Below, piece after piece: positions 22,846 to 34,200 of a stretch of DNA of 64,000 bases (its first letter is position 1; each line of letters starts with the position of its first letter). The notes under the pieces are model-generated. The model had not been told where the DNA came from. It worked only from the letters and a program-made list of their open reading frames with translations, and did no database searches. The stretch covers positions 16,678,001 through 16,742,000 of the forward strand of contig OZ316897.1 of assembly GCA_973895155.1 (NCBI GenBank). Reading direction: 5' to 3'. This DNA is from Marsupella aquatica (taxonomy: Eukaryota > Marchantiophyta). A program made the position numbers and the translations under genes.

Positions 22846-23300
22846 CTTTGAGTTGGGGGTCACGGTCCTCATGTCAGGAATTGTGGTCCTTGTGTGAGGA
22901 CTCCGGGTCCTTGAGTCAGGACTCGGGGTCCTTAAGTCAGGACTTGGGGTCCTTGAGTCAGGACTCCGGGTCCTTGAGTCAGAACTCTGGGTCCTTGAGT
23001 TAGGACTCCGAGTCCTTGAGTCAGAACTCTAGGTCCTTGAGTAAGGACTCTGGATCCTTGAGTAAGGACTCTGGCTCCTTGAGTCAGGACTCTGGGTCCT
23101 TGAGTAAGGACTCTGGGTCCTTGAGTCAGAAGTCGGGGTCCTTGAGTCAGGACTCCGGTCCTCACGGTTCTTTAGTCAGGACTCCCGGTCTTGACTCAAG
23201 GACTCCGGTCCTTTAGTTAGGACTACGGGTAACTGATGATCAGTATTGTCTTCTAGTCAAGATTGGGGGTCCTTTAGTCAGGACTTGAGGTGCTTGAGTC
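22846..23300. repeat. 21-bp minisatellite containing GAGTC-NN-GACTC palindromes
   Basis: Roughly 13 tandem units of about 21 bp, typified by TCCTTGAGTCAGGACTCCGG, between about 22880 and 23165, with looser copies on both sides. Each unit contains a 12-bp inverted repeat GAGTC-AG-GACTC. Translation in any frame gives 7-residue repeats (LSQDSGS or LTQGPRV), which I take as a by-product of the period rather than a protein. Confidence 0.85.
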
Positions 23301-23394
23301 AGGGTGCCGGATTGAGATTCTCTTTAGTTTTCAAGAGAAACCATCCGGTGACCAATAGTTGATATGTAACCCTTCATATATTATCTTTGTGCAG

Positions 23395-24105
23395 ATCATG
23401 GACAATCTTGAGGACAAGTTCACCACCCTAGTGGATATCAAAATTGACCACATGTGGGGAGTTTGTGCTGGGTCATTTGTTTATGAAGGCTGCAATGTTT
23501 TGTTGAGTGATGGTAAGCCATGCACTTTGGGCAAGAATGCCCGCAGGCTAAGAAAATTGAACCCTCAGTCTCCCGTGGGTCCTCGTTCTCGAGGACGATC
23601 CGAACATGTCTGCTGCAGTGTTGGAATTGGCAGTTTTATGTACTGCTTTGCTGTGCAAGTCGGGGATTACGTTATTTTGGTGAATGAAGATTGCGGGTTG
23701 CAGCTACTGGGGATGTTAGGAGAAGCCTTTAAGAAGCTATGGGAGAGTAGCCCAGAGAAGGTGCAAGAAGTCTGTGGGCAGGTGTAGAGTGAATTGTGGA
23801 CCATCACGTGTATGGCAAAGTTAGGCCGTAGTGATGACCTTCGAGCAGTGAGTATTGTTAAGGCTCGTGGGCATCTGCAGGTAGATGAAGCTACTTGCGC
23901 TATAATAAATCATTCGGACAGAGATGAATTTAAGCCCAATGTTAGTAAGACTAAGATCGGTACCTCACCCAATTTTGGTGATAAATTGTCTTGATACCAC
24001 CAAAGATGGTGGAGCAACAACATTTCATAGACTTCAGCGTGCTATTTTGGACTTTTCTGGAGACCTCGTCATGTCTTTGAAGTCTTTTTGTATTTTGGAG
24101 GAGTA
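23395..24105 (+). CDS. Unrecognised gene fragment
   Basis: After an acceptor-like tttgtgcag at 23394, an open frame starts ATGGACAATCTTGAGGAC and reads to TAG 23787, with GVCAGSFVYEGCNVLLSDGK and VCCSVGIGSFMYCFAVQVGD. Coding-like text continues in the next 300 bp (KARGHLQVDEATCAIINHSD, then ILDFSGDLVMSLKSF), so further exons or frame breaks are likely. It sits just downstream of the RING gene and minisatellite and may belong to the same repeated unit. I do not recognise the family. Confidence 0.4.
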
Positions 24106-24159
24106 ATTAGAGTGCTATAGTATGTAGCAGACTGTTGTAAACATGATGTCGGACCTATC

Positions 24160-24181
24160 GAGAAGGGTGACCACCCTTCTC
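24160..24181. repeat. Perfect 22-bp inverted repeat
   Basis: Two 10-bp arms, GAGAAGGGTG and CACCCTTCTC, separated by AC. It lies about 55 bp past the last coding-like sequence of the preceding gene and could be a protein-binding site or part of a 3' end. Confidence 0.8.
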
Positions 24182-24583
24182 GTTTTTCATGATCAATTTT
24201 TTTTCTAAGGCATGTAAAACCCGATACAAATTGTGCATTCCAGAAAAATAGTCATCCATGCTTAGGAGGAATGCAAACACCGATACGGGTATTGACCTTT
24301 GCACTTGCAAATTCTTTGGTTATCAGAAATTTACAGAAATGGTGAAACTGTGCATAACCGCGCAGTAGGCTCTACTATGGTTAAGTTTAACTAGGGTTAA
24401 GCTAGAAATTAACCATAGCTACCTCCAAAAGTATAAATATGACTGCCCGCTCATGGAAAGAAGTTTCATTTTTTCAAGTCCTCTTTCACAATCAAGCTCT
24501 CACCCAGCCCAAAGAAAACCTCCTCTCCATACAGATGCGCATTCTGGTCTTAAGAGTAAGCTTTCCACTTTCCAAAGCAAACT

Positions 24584-26672
24584 GTGATACTCGTATCGTA
24601 ATCAGCTTTGTAGAAAGCAACTTGCGATACTTGTATCGTAAGTTGCATTCAAACCTAAGTTTCAAACCCTCAGCAATACAGGTATCGCTTGGTGCATTGA
24701 GCCAATTCAATTAGTCTCATGGTGCAGGAGTGAAAATACTTCAATCATGGTTTAGATTCTGTCTCTTGAAGATTGTAAAGCCGTCTGCTGCTCATCTCGT
24801 AGTTCTTCATATTATGTTGGGGCCCTTATTTTCTCTTGGGTAGTTGTTGGTCGGATCCGAAAGCCAATAGCGATACTTGTATCACTCTTTGGATTGAGTA
24901 GTGTAGATTTAGGACGGACTGCGCTACAAAGGGCATCACCACCGAGACAGGAAACAGGAAAACAGGATTACTGTACCAGCAAAAAGTTTCCTGTTACCAG
25001 GAAAATTTTACTGTTACCAGTAAAAAACACGATCTAAAAATGTACCATTTAAAGTCTTATTTTTCAAAATAATTAAAATCATGGGTTTTTTTCCGAGCGC
25101 CAAGCGCTGCTATTGTTAGCTCTGGGCGCTAGCAATATAATGATGACAAACCAAAACAAAAAAAAACTTTTTTTCCCCCAAAAAAAAAATTTCCAAAAAA
25201 ATCCAAAAAAAAAACCAAAAAAATTCCACCCACTTTCCTGTTACCAGTAACTATTTCCTGTTACTGTTTCCTGTTTCCTGTTGTTTGTAAATACCCCCGC
25301 TGCAAAGATCATTGGACGGGGTCACTTGTGACCTCTAAGGTGGACCTGACAAAACCCCACCTAAACAAACACAAATACTCTGTTCCGTTCGCTTACAAGC
25401 AAAAATGTGCCCAACAAAAGTTGGGCTCGACAATCTTTTGAGTGCCCAAAGAGTGACGGCCTCGTGTCTATATCCTCTCCCATACAATGTTTCCCATTTT
25501 TTCTTGTCTTTGTGAGAGCTCGTGTGAGAGATTTTGGAAAGGAGCATTGTTTGGCTAGATAGGAGACTGAGGAGGTGGTGTGGCCTGGCTGATTCAAAAA
25601 GAAATAGTTTTACCCTGTAGGCAACACCAGAACAAGTTCTAGAGGCGACGCAAATGAAGACAGTGTGAACCATGGTTTGTACTGTGAAAAGGATTTGGTC
25701 TGCTTCTTGAGTCATTCCCCTTAGTTGGTTTTGCACAAATAGTTTTTGAGGCATTCCGTGTGGCTTGTGAAAGACATATGAGATAGTCGTATTGCTTCGA
25801 GTAGGAGTCTTTGTGTTTTGTCATCTAAAGAGGAATTGGCGGATGGATTGGAAAGTGTTGGCCCAATCCGAAAGCAAATTGCGGTGCTTGTATCTCTCTT
25901 GGGATTGAGTCATGTTGTTCTCAGAATTAAGCTGAATTCAGTAATCCTAGTTAAAACATCAGAAACTAGAGACTCCATTAGAGCCTGCAATCTTGTATAT
26001 GTAGCCCGATCGTGGATTCATGGATCCTCTTGGGGGTTTGTAAGGTGTTGGCTTGTTAAGAAAGCAAAGCTTGTTCCCTCGTTCTTCTCTCTCTGCTCAA
26101 TGGCAACATTCCCAAAGAGCGGAGGAAGACTTGCAAGTCTGAAGGGCTTAGAATTCATCGCTGTCGATTTGGCCATTCCCACAATAACAATCATGACATA
26201 GTACTCGCTCAAATTGATGCAGCCAAAGGGCGACAAAGGAGAGGACAGTGAGTTGATCATAGTCACCACCGGCAGAGAAGGAGTTGCAGCTTGTCATGTC
26301 TGTCAATCTATCTTTCCTTTTGTTCCAATTGTTTTGTAAGTTGCTCTTTTGCCTCGCTGCGGGCATTGGCAATTCTTCTGCGATTTTGAGTTTTGAGAAG
26401 CAGATTAAGTGATCAAACTGATAGTTTACATTGATCGCCAGTATCGTCGGCCTTTCTTCATTTTTTGAGCTTCCTGAGCTTCAGATTTGACTCACCGGCA
26501 CTACATGTCATTGTGCAGATGGACAACGATAGCCTTGACCCTTGTTGGATTAGAACCGCATGAGAATCGATAGCAGCTCCCAATAGACGCCCCTGCTCAA
26601 GGTTCTTGGACCCAGTAGAAAGCAACTTGGATGCCGTATTCAGAAGAAAGCAAAGCGCGATACTTGTATCGC
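24584..26672. repeat. Palindrome family A, left cluster (PM-1)
   Basis: 16-bp palindromes with 7-bp arms GCGATAC/GTATCGC and a variable 2-bp centre at 24584, 24624, 24673, 24870, 25881 (degenerate) and 26657 (perfect arms, GCGATACTTGTATCGC). The copy at 24624 extends to about 30 bp because GCAACTT and AAGTTGC flank it. The copies at 24870, 25881 and 26657 share further flanking text (AAAGC before, GGATTGA after), so a unit of about 50 bp was copied. All lie upstream of the PM-1 ParB-MTase gene. Confidence 0.85.
24930..25300. mobile_element. MITE-like element with CAGGAAACAG ends (copy 1)
   Basis: Multiple ACAGGAAACAGG words at the left and CCTGTTTCCTGT words at the right form long imperfect inverted ends around an A/T-rich core. 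The core includes GCGCCAAGCGCTGCTATTG and GGGCGCTAGCAA. The core matches the second copy (26928-27243) in reverse orientation. No coding capacity. Boundaries are approximate. Confidence 0.65.
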
Positions 26673-26927
26673 TCGTGGGATTGATCAAGCAGTGTAGATC
26701 TCAAATTTGATCTGCCAAAGGAAAACAATGGAAGGAAGTGCAAGGACAGGGTCTGCTGAGACCGAGAACCTCATGACAACTTTGTGTAATGTGATTTGGA
26801 CGACATAAGATATTTGTGATGAACAAAAGTTTGTGAGGAGACCTTGGTACTTTCGGGATACTCGAATGTTGTCCAAGGAAGCAGCTGACTGGGAGACACC
26901 CGTTCTTTGGGGTATAACCACCGTGCT

Positions 26928-27243
26928 AGGAAACAGTAAACAGGAAACAGGAAACAGTAAACACTAACAGCAAAATGGATGAGAATTTTTTGAAAACTTT
27001 TTGAAACTTTTTTGGAATTTTTTTTTTTTGGGATTTTTTTTTTTTTGGTTTAAATTTTTGACATTTTTTTACTAGCGCCCCAAGCTAGTAATAGTAGCGC
27101 CTGGCGCTAGCCAAAAATGATCGTTTTTAAAAATATTTTGAAAATTTTGAGTTTTAATGAGAAATTTTTTATATCTCATTTTTGCTGATAACAGTAAAAT
27201 TTTGCTCATAACAGGAAATCATTTTCCTGTTTCCTGGCACGGT
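26928..27243. mobile_element. MITE-like element with CACCGTGC ends (copy 2)
   Basis: Starts CACCGTGCTAGGAAACAG and ends with the complement of CACCGTGCCAGGAAACAG, a clear terminal inverted repeat. TAA occurs one base outside the left end and immediately outside the right end, compatible with a 3-bp TAA duplication as in PIF/Harbinger-type MITEs. The core is the inverted relative of copy 1. It lies immediately upstream of the readable ParB-MTase exon. Confidence 0.7.
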
Positions 27244-27268
27244 GTAAAGCCTCGTTCTTTGGGTTCAA

Positions 27269-30200
27269 GTGAAGAAAACAGAGAAGTTTACACTCTCCTT
27301 TGGTCCAGTAATTGGGGTTGCCGCATGTGACTTTAAGAAGGGTCATGGGAAGGAAAAATCTGTCGCTATTGGATTGAGCTTCCTCACAATGTGTGGAAGC
27401 AAGGGTTTTGTGGCCCTTGTCGTGGACATGGATTTGTATGATCTCTCAACATTAGACAAATTTCCCGAAGACCATATTGTGAAGGAAGTCGCGAGTACAA
27501 TTGAGATGGAGATCTTCAAGCCTGAGTGGGTTGCTAATGTTGTGGATGATTCGAGTCCTTTGATGCTGCCGTTTGTCCAGAAAGAGTATAAGAGACTCGT
27601 GGGTGAAGAGTTTAAACCCACACGAAGGATCAAAGTAAGGAAGCCAACCATTAGCGGGAGTGGCGCATCTTCAGTTGCAAAAGGAGTTGATTGTGCTAGT
27701 GGGATCGGGGGACATGGGAAAGGGAATTCCCAAGTAGAAGCTACCATGAGAGTGATTCTAGGTGAAGCACCTCAATCTGTAGAGGCAAGCCCAGGCGCTA
27801 CTACAAGTGTTGGTCGTGGTCGAGGTCATGGTCGTGGAAGAGGTCGTGGAAGGGGAGTTGTGGATGAATTGGTACCTGTCGAGGCAGAGGTTCCATCGCC
27901 ATCAACTTCACTTGCAAAGAAGAAGAGGACAGGTTGGATTGGAGGCATAGGAGTAGCTCTAGCTGCAGATTCAAGTGGTGCAATAAGCACTCCAGCTGTG
28001 TCAATGCATCAATCCGAAGAACAATTACCCCTTACCTCAGGTCCAACCTCAGCTGTCGTTAGCATTCCCCTGGTAAGTTTATTTGTCTAGCATTTTGAAT
28101 TCTTCTTAAAATTCATTGCAAGCCATGTTATTTTTCAGGGAGATGAGGAAGAAGAGACGCCGTTGGCTTCATTTGAGACAGATGCCATCAAGGCTGAACT
28201 TGCAAAGCTCATGCTTGAACGCAGAGTCCAGAGGACCAGTGTGCTTCTGCATGTCAATAATCTCATTTTTGAAGATGAGGGTGAGAATTCAACTTTAGTT
28301 AGACCTGTAGATCGGCTACATGTAGAGAACATCAAAATGTTGCTCATGAAAAACCCTTCCAACTTCACGGCTCCATTTGTTGTTGTAGTTGATCCAACAG
28401 ATTGTCCCACAATTCATGAGTGGGACATTACTAAATCTAGGGTATGGAAGTATCGAGTGATTGGCGGTAATCATGGAGCTCGTGCAAAGGCTGAACTTTT
28501 CAAAATGTATGGAAAGCAAGTGTACGGTGAGATTGAGGCATGGGTTTACTCTGGTCTAACGAGACATGAGATCAGGATGCTGGATTTCCAGCATAACTAT
28601 GACCAGGAGTACCGGAAAACCATGACATCGATTGACAAAGTTTGTGCCTGTCACAATATTTTCATGGAAATGAATGTGGGGTCAACTAAAGAGGTGCGAG
28701 AAGCTTGTTGTAAGGAATGTATGCTTGATTACACTCCAGGTGTTCGTGACTCAATGGCCAAACATGACCCTACATTTCAGATTGCCTTTCGATCTGGGGA
28801 GATTTGGGAGCTCCAAGATAAAATTTTCTCTATGTGGCAAAAGTTTGAGATCCTTGGTCAAACAAAGCCAATCGTGGCCAAGCAGCCGTCAGCAACATCA
28901 AAAGGTAAATCAAAAGCTAAACCTAAACCGCTGAGTGCAAGTGAAATCAAAATGAACAAGCTCTCTGGGCATTTCAATTTGAGGGTCTTCAGAGCTCTCC
29001 AGGGGCTTTCCAATCAGGAGCATGTGAAGCGACTCCTAAACAGAGTAATTGGAAAAAAAATCACTCTAGAACAAATGTTCAAAGAAGGTGAGACACTTAA
29101 GAAGTTGGCAAAGGTAAAGAAATTGTTCCTGCAGATTTCTGGTCAAAAAGATTGGGCAACATGCCGGGAAATGTTTCCCCAGGAAACCGATGTGAAAGTC
29201 CTTTCAACTTGGTGCGAAAAGCTCATAGAAGCAGTAAGCACAATGTCCTTATGGCCTTTTGTTTTCAGTTATATATATTCAAAGCAAACATTTGAGATAT
29301 TGAATGCAGGTAGTGTTACTTGTATCACTGGTGGCATTCGAAATTTGTGTTTGGAAATCTTACAAAGAGTTTTGTTTAATGTGCAGTTCAAAATCAGTTC
29401 AAAGAGGAAGAAAAAAGTCATTTCTGGAAATGAATTTGACGAGGGCGTGGAGGTCGAGATTCCTTCATGTGACATCCCCTACGTCTTCAAGAACTATGTT
29501 CTTGAAGCAATTGAAAAACACAATCGGAGACTGAATATCTCATCAATTGCTACAGCTTCATCTCAACATCAATGGAAGAATGCAAATGGAGACGCATTCT
29601 CATATTCTCTTCATGTTGGAGATATTCGAAAACTAGAAACCTTTCTAGAGCCAAAACATTTCACTTTGGCAATTGCAGAGATCCCGTATGGTTTCAATGC
29701 CCCTGGTTCTCAGTTTGACGAGGAACCTTTCACTGAACAGGATGTAAATGAGATGGTTACTAATTTTGCTAAAATCACCACCTCTCCAATGTGGAGGTTT
29801 GTTGTGATCCATTCCTTGCAGCAGACAAATAGCGTTATGAGCGCACTTTGCAATTGCAGAGTTGAGGCCGGTATATGGGAGAAGACAAACATCCATGAGC
29901 ACCCTTCTGGGCCAAGGCTAGCTTGGGCCTTTGAGAACTGGTCAATTGGTTATTACAATGAGGATGGAGTCCGAAAGAAGGAGATGTACAATTTTGCTCC
30001 TGATGAGTCCAGGGTGAACATTGTGAAAGTTCCCTGTGTTACTACAAAGTCTGTGAGTCCATTAGGGTTTATTGTAAACCCTTACCAAAAACCAATTGCA
30101 TTGGGTGATTGGTTTGTTAATCATTTCAGTGAGAAAGGGGACTGGGTGGCAGACCTTTGTTGTGGAACCGGGTCAACATTGGTGGCTGCACTTCTCAACT

Positions 30201-30493
30201 CTCGGAATGGGTGTGTTGTTGACAAAGGTGAGACTCAGGTAGAATTTTTGAGGAGTCGGATTATGACATTGGAATCTGTTTGGACTCTATACGATGAAGC
30301 ACAAGTGTCCGGTGAAGGTGGCCAGGGACAAGAAGTTCAGCCTCCGGTTGGTGGGCAGTTGGGAGTCATTGGTACTAGCATTTATGTGGATACTGATGAC
30401 CAGGAGGAGCCTGAAGAAAATGAGCCAAACATTGAAGAAAAGCTACCTAGAACACCGGACGATGGGGAACTCAATGATATGTTGTTAGATTAG
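27269..30493 (+). CDS. ParB-like/DNA-methyltransferase-like fusion protein (PM-1)
   Basis: Exons 27269-28072, 28139-29233 and 29387-30493 are in phase 0 throughout and give about 1000 residues with no internal stop. The 5' end is uncertain: the frame is open from 27269, just after a MITE, with no clear ATG, so earlier exons may exist. Features in order: an unrecognised N-terminal region; an RG-rich patch (GRGRGHGRGRGRGRG); a ParB/Srx-like domain at about residues 320-440 (VDRLHVENI, then YRVIGGNHGARAKAE, then VYSGLTRHEIR); a basic linker; then a methyltransferase-like half in permuted order, motif-IV-like AEIPYGFN near 730 and motif-I-like VADLCCGTGSTLVAALL near 890; and an acidic tail. Class-beta amino-MTases have this order with (D/N/S)PP(Y/W). 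EIPY departs from that, so activity is doubtful. The gene is convergent with the DDE gene at 30716. Confidence 0.6.
29313..29328. repeat. Degenerate family A palindrome in intron 2 of the PM-1 ParB-MTase gene
   Basis: GTGTTACTTGTATCAC differs at two positions from the copy at 24870 (GCGATACTTGTATCAC). It lies within intron 29234-29386. Intron 1 (28073-28138) has no copy. Confidence 0.6.
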
Positions 30494-30518
30494 ATGTGTG
30501 CAATAACACTATTGAGGA

Positions 30519-30559
30519 TTTATCAAGGCTTTCTATTAATGATTGAGAACCTTGATAAA
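30519..30559. terminator. Inverted repeat between convergent PM-1 genes
   Basis: TTTATCAAGG at 30519-30528 and CCTTGATAAA at 30550-30559 form a 10-bp stem with a 21-base loop, 26 bp past the ParB-MTase stop. It may shape the 3' end of the transcript. Eukaryotic termination does not need such a stem, so the functional call is weak. Confidence 0.35.
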
Positions 30560-30591
30560 CATATCTCTATTTGAGGTTTGAAATGCAATTG

Positions 30592-30607
30592 GCGATACAT
30601 GTATCGG
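30592..30607. repeat. Family A palindrome between the convergent PM-1 genes
   Basis: GCGATACATGTATCGG preceded by TGCAATTG. It lies in the 220-bp gap between the two stop codons. Confidence 0.85.
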
Positions 30608-30715
30608 ATGTAGCATTCCCAACAACATTCCTACCTATCTGCACTTTTCCTACTCTAACTAGTCACACTCATCTGCATCAATGATTTCCGTGTCGAGCAT
30701 TGCTGCTTGGATGAT

Positions 30716-33700
30716 TCACTTTGTTTGTACTGGAAGCGTGTTGTTTGAGAGCAGTGCAAAATTATATGCATAAACTGCGGTTTCTGAAAGGCACAATGTG
30801 TCCTCAAGTAACTTGTTAAAGGATGCAGCTTTTTTAGGGTAATATTGACCTTCCATAGCAGACCCTTCTCGAGAATCCATTGTATGCCATACAATTTTGA
30901 TGTTCTCTGGAACATCTTGTACTTTGGATAGAATATCTATGACTTTTGCCATCCAAAATGGTCTGCTGTTTGGATCCCTATATGCAGCCATGCAAATCAT
31001 TGCATATTTAGTGTTCACTTCAAGATCTTTGAAGTCTCCCTCGACTGCTTTCTTCTTCCTTGTTCCAGAGTACATGACTGTTGTTGCGCCTGCAATTTTA
31101 TCTAGCAAGGCTGGCTCTATTTGTGGGGGAAGTGCATTTCTTGGAGTCTCTACTCCAATATTTGATTTTGGCCACGTCCAATCAAAAACCCATTGTCCTG
31201 CCTTCAAGTGGTGTTTAATCACTTCTTTCTGGTTGTCAAAGAAACGGAGCCACCAAAGTTTATCCTCATCATCAAAGTAATTGAATCCATCTTCAATTGA
31301 TTTGCGATATTTCTCCAGGACTGCAACATGGTTGCAGAGAAGACGCTCGTCTCCATTGCCTCCGTCATCATGTTCATCATTCTCCACTGTTGCTCCGGTT
31401 GTAGATTTCAATGCCATTTGTGCAGCAACCCACATGGTAGATGTGGGGATGTATCTAAGGAACTCCACTGCTTCTCCCCAACTTTGAGTGCTAGAAAGAT
31501 GCTTTGCGTGAAACAAAGTTGAAGTTCCTCCATTCTCTCCTACAACCCTCTTCATCCTAAATTGCTTTTGACCACTAATACCATGTAGAGGACACAAAAC
31601 ATGCCCAATACCTCCCATGTCATTGGGTTGGTCTTTATCCGACACAAACTTCTTGAAATCAGCAACCTCTTCAACAAAAATTATCTCAGCCTTTGGATTG
31701 TACGAATCCTTGAGAATGTCTGCAAGACTATCCACCCGAAAAGCTTTTCGCTTATTTAATTTTGAGGAGAACTTGCTGAACATTTGGTCAATCTGATCAT
31801 GGGTATGTCCAACCAAAAGAAAACCAACTTTGATCTTTTGGAAAACCCTCATCTCAACAAGCATATTCAAATATGCCATGAGAAATTTATTTCTATTTTC
31901 TCGAGGGGTATTATCAAGTTGTAGATACAACATTGGAGGGAGTGGACCTTCCCAACTATTTAAAATATGTTGGATCACATGCACTGTCAAGTTGGTGTCA
32001 TTGTGAATGTTTGGATAATTCAAAAACACTTTTGATGTCAAATGTCCATTGAACACCAAACAGCCCACCACATGTACCGGAATAAAGTACTTCTCGTCCA
32101 TGTTTTTGGGGCACCTAGTGAAATGTGGCAACTCAGTCTTTTTTTGATCCATACCATCAATGCAGATCCCCAAATATTTTTCTGGACTCTTATAGCACTT
32201 GCTTTGGTGCTTTGCTAATTTCTCCCTCTCAACTCCTGGTGCTTTCCGATGTTGGTTCAAAAGTGTTGAATATTTTCTTGTCAAATGAACGTCAATGTTT
32301 TTGTCAATAATAACCGCATCACCAAACCAAACAAGTAAATAATGTAGTACTTAACATCAATCCTTTACTTATTTAAAGGTAGACACAACTTACATTTTTC
32401 TGCTTCAAGTACTGCTTTGTCGCGAAGTGCTTTGAACTCTGTGCGAGGACCGCATGTGGAGAAGCGACTCCTTTTTGGAATACGCACCCTGGGGAACTCT
32501 TTGTTCCAAATGTGAACAAACCAAGAATATGTGATCTCGGTTTCCTTCTGCACCATAGTATCAGTCTTGAAAGCATCAAATACTTCAGCTTTCGTCCAAT
32601 TGTTTGGTAAGTGGAAGATGTCCTTGTTTGGAAGACTTTCAACATTTGACATGAAAAACTCATTCAACCATTGAACTAGTGAAAGATGAGTAACCGATTT
32701 TTCCTTGCAAAATGTGTCATTTTGAATACAAGAAAACGTATTCCTTGAGATTCTCTGCAGCCGATTATTTCCAACGGAAAATAATTTCTTGAAACCTTCT
32801 CGACAAAAAGATCTCCCATCAACAATGTAACCAGTTGGACCACCGTGCCCACTTTTCAAACAGCCCCTTAGAAGTATGTTCTTCTTGGTCGATGATAAGC
32901 CATAATAGAAGGTCCGGTGTTTTGTCACTAAATCGAGACCAAAATTTCTCAAACACAAATTATCACAACATGGGTACTTAAAAACTTCTTTCATTTTTTT
33001 TGTCTTTAAATTTTGATTTGTAACATTATCTTTCCTCACAAGCTTGTCTCTCACTTTCTTGCTAAGCTCCTTTTGTTTCTCCATACTGTGAAATCCATGG
33101 AGTGAATTTTCACTCTCTTGTCTCTCTGCAACTTCCGGAATAGAGCCATTAGTATCTTTTGAGCTACTATCATCTGAAGATAGAGTGGGATTTCTCGGAT
33201 CACTAAAGAGATGACTATAGCTACTCTCACCCTCATTTGTTTCCAAACATTCTGATACAACTTGTGCAATGGCTTGCGACTATCTATTTTCCTCAACATC
33301 TTCCTCCTCACTTGACTCATCAGAAAACACTATTGGACTACTTGGTTCTCTGTACATAATTCCGACTCCGCTAAAACTAGTGAGGCCTCATCTAGCAACT
33401 TGAAGACGTCTAATTGGCTGTCTAGAAACACTCCTAGTTGCAGAAGTGGGTCTGGCGGTCATCAATGGTGTGTCTTGATTGTTCCCCAAACTTGTATTGT
33501 GTACACGAGCGGCTGCCATTGGTCCATTGATTGGAGAAGCATCGAATAATCATTGTACACATCTCCCCACTGCAATTTGAGATTGCGCAGATTCTGGACT
33601 TTGTAGTCCGTTGTCTTTGCTGTTGCTGGGAACCAGTTCTCTTCGACGCAATGCAGACGGTGATCCACGTATCGTTGTGTGTATTGTACCTTGTGTTCTC

Positions 33701-34200
33701 ACGTCTATCCCAAGAAATATCCTTCCCTGCACCTGTGGCAAAACTGATTCCCTCAAAGGCAATGCAAATGGCGATACACGTATCGCTGTTTGCATTCGAC
33801 CTTCTCTTCTCTCCTCTGGCACCTATTGGAAACTTGAAGCGTCAATTGGAGATTCCAATCTCGTTGCCGATACGCGTATCGTCTTCTTGATTCCTTCACC
33901 ATACCCAGGGATAGACGGTCTAAATCGACGTCTAGAACCTAAACCTTGGATAGAAAGCTTTTGCATCCGAGGGGAGGGAATGTTTAGGAGCCGACGTTTA
34001 TCAGGTTTACTAGGTGACACATAGTAAGCCCCAGGTTCTGGTTCAAAACTTCCATCAGAATCAGAGTCCGATATTTCAGGTACACTCTGTTGAGAAACTG
34101 GGAGTAATTTGCAAATATGATTTGGCAAACATCGACGACCATGAGGACCACCATTGGGGGAGGATTCAACTGAACTGGAGGGCGACCACTCTTCAGACAT
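30716..34200 (-). CDS. DUF7869-type DDE transposase-like gene (PM-1)
   Basis: The main exons on the minus strand are 33246-32392 and 32353-30716, joined by a short GT-AG intron. The joined text passes through VWFGDAVIIDKNIDVHLTRK. Recognisable parts are a Cys-rich segment (YPCCDNLCLRNFG), the first acidic motif ICIDGMDQKKTELPH, the second LYLQLDNTPRENRNK and the third VGFLLVGHTHDQIDQMFS. A C-terminal segment (FKDLEVNTKYAMICMAAY, then FWMAKVIDI) may be a small chromatin-reader-like fold. These three motifs are the usual signature of DUF7869 proteins and fit an RNase-H-like DDE fold, with catalysis inferred. A possible first exon begins at ATG 34200 (MSEEWSPSSSVESSPNG) and reaches about 33823. 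Its link to 33246 is unclear, and that stretch carries family A palindromes. Confidence 0.65.

Noticed and set aside
22880-23165. 7-residue repeat proteins (LSQDSGS on plus, LTQGPRV on minus)
   Set aside because: Both strands are open because the 21-bp unit lacks stops. Nothing else supports coding.
25140-25230. A-rich low-complexity run as a poly(A) retrogene tail
   Set aside because: It lies in the core of a MITE-like element, and no processed gene precedes it.
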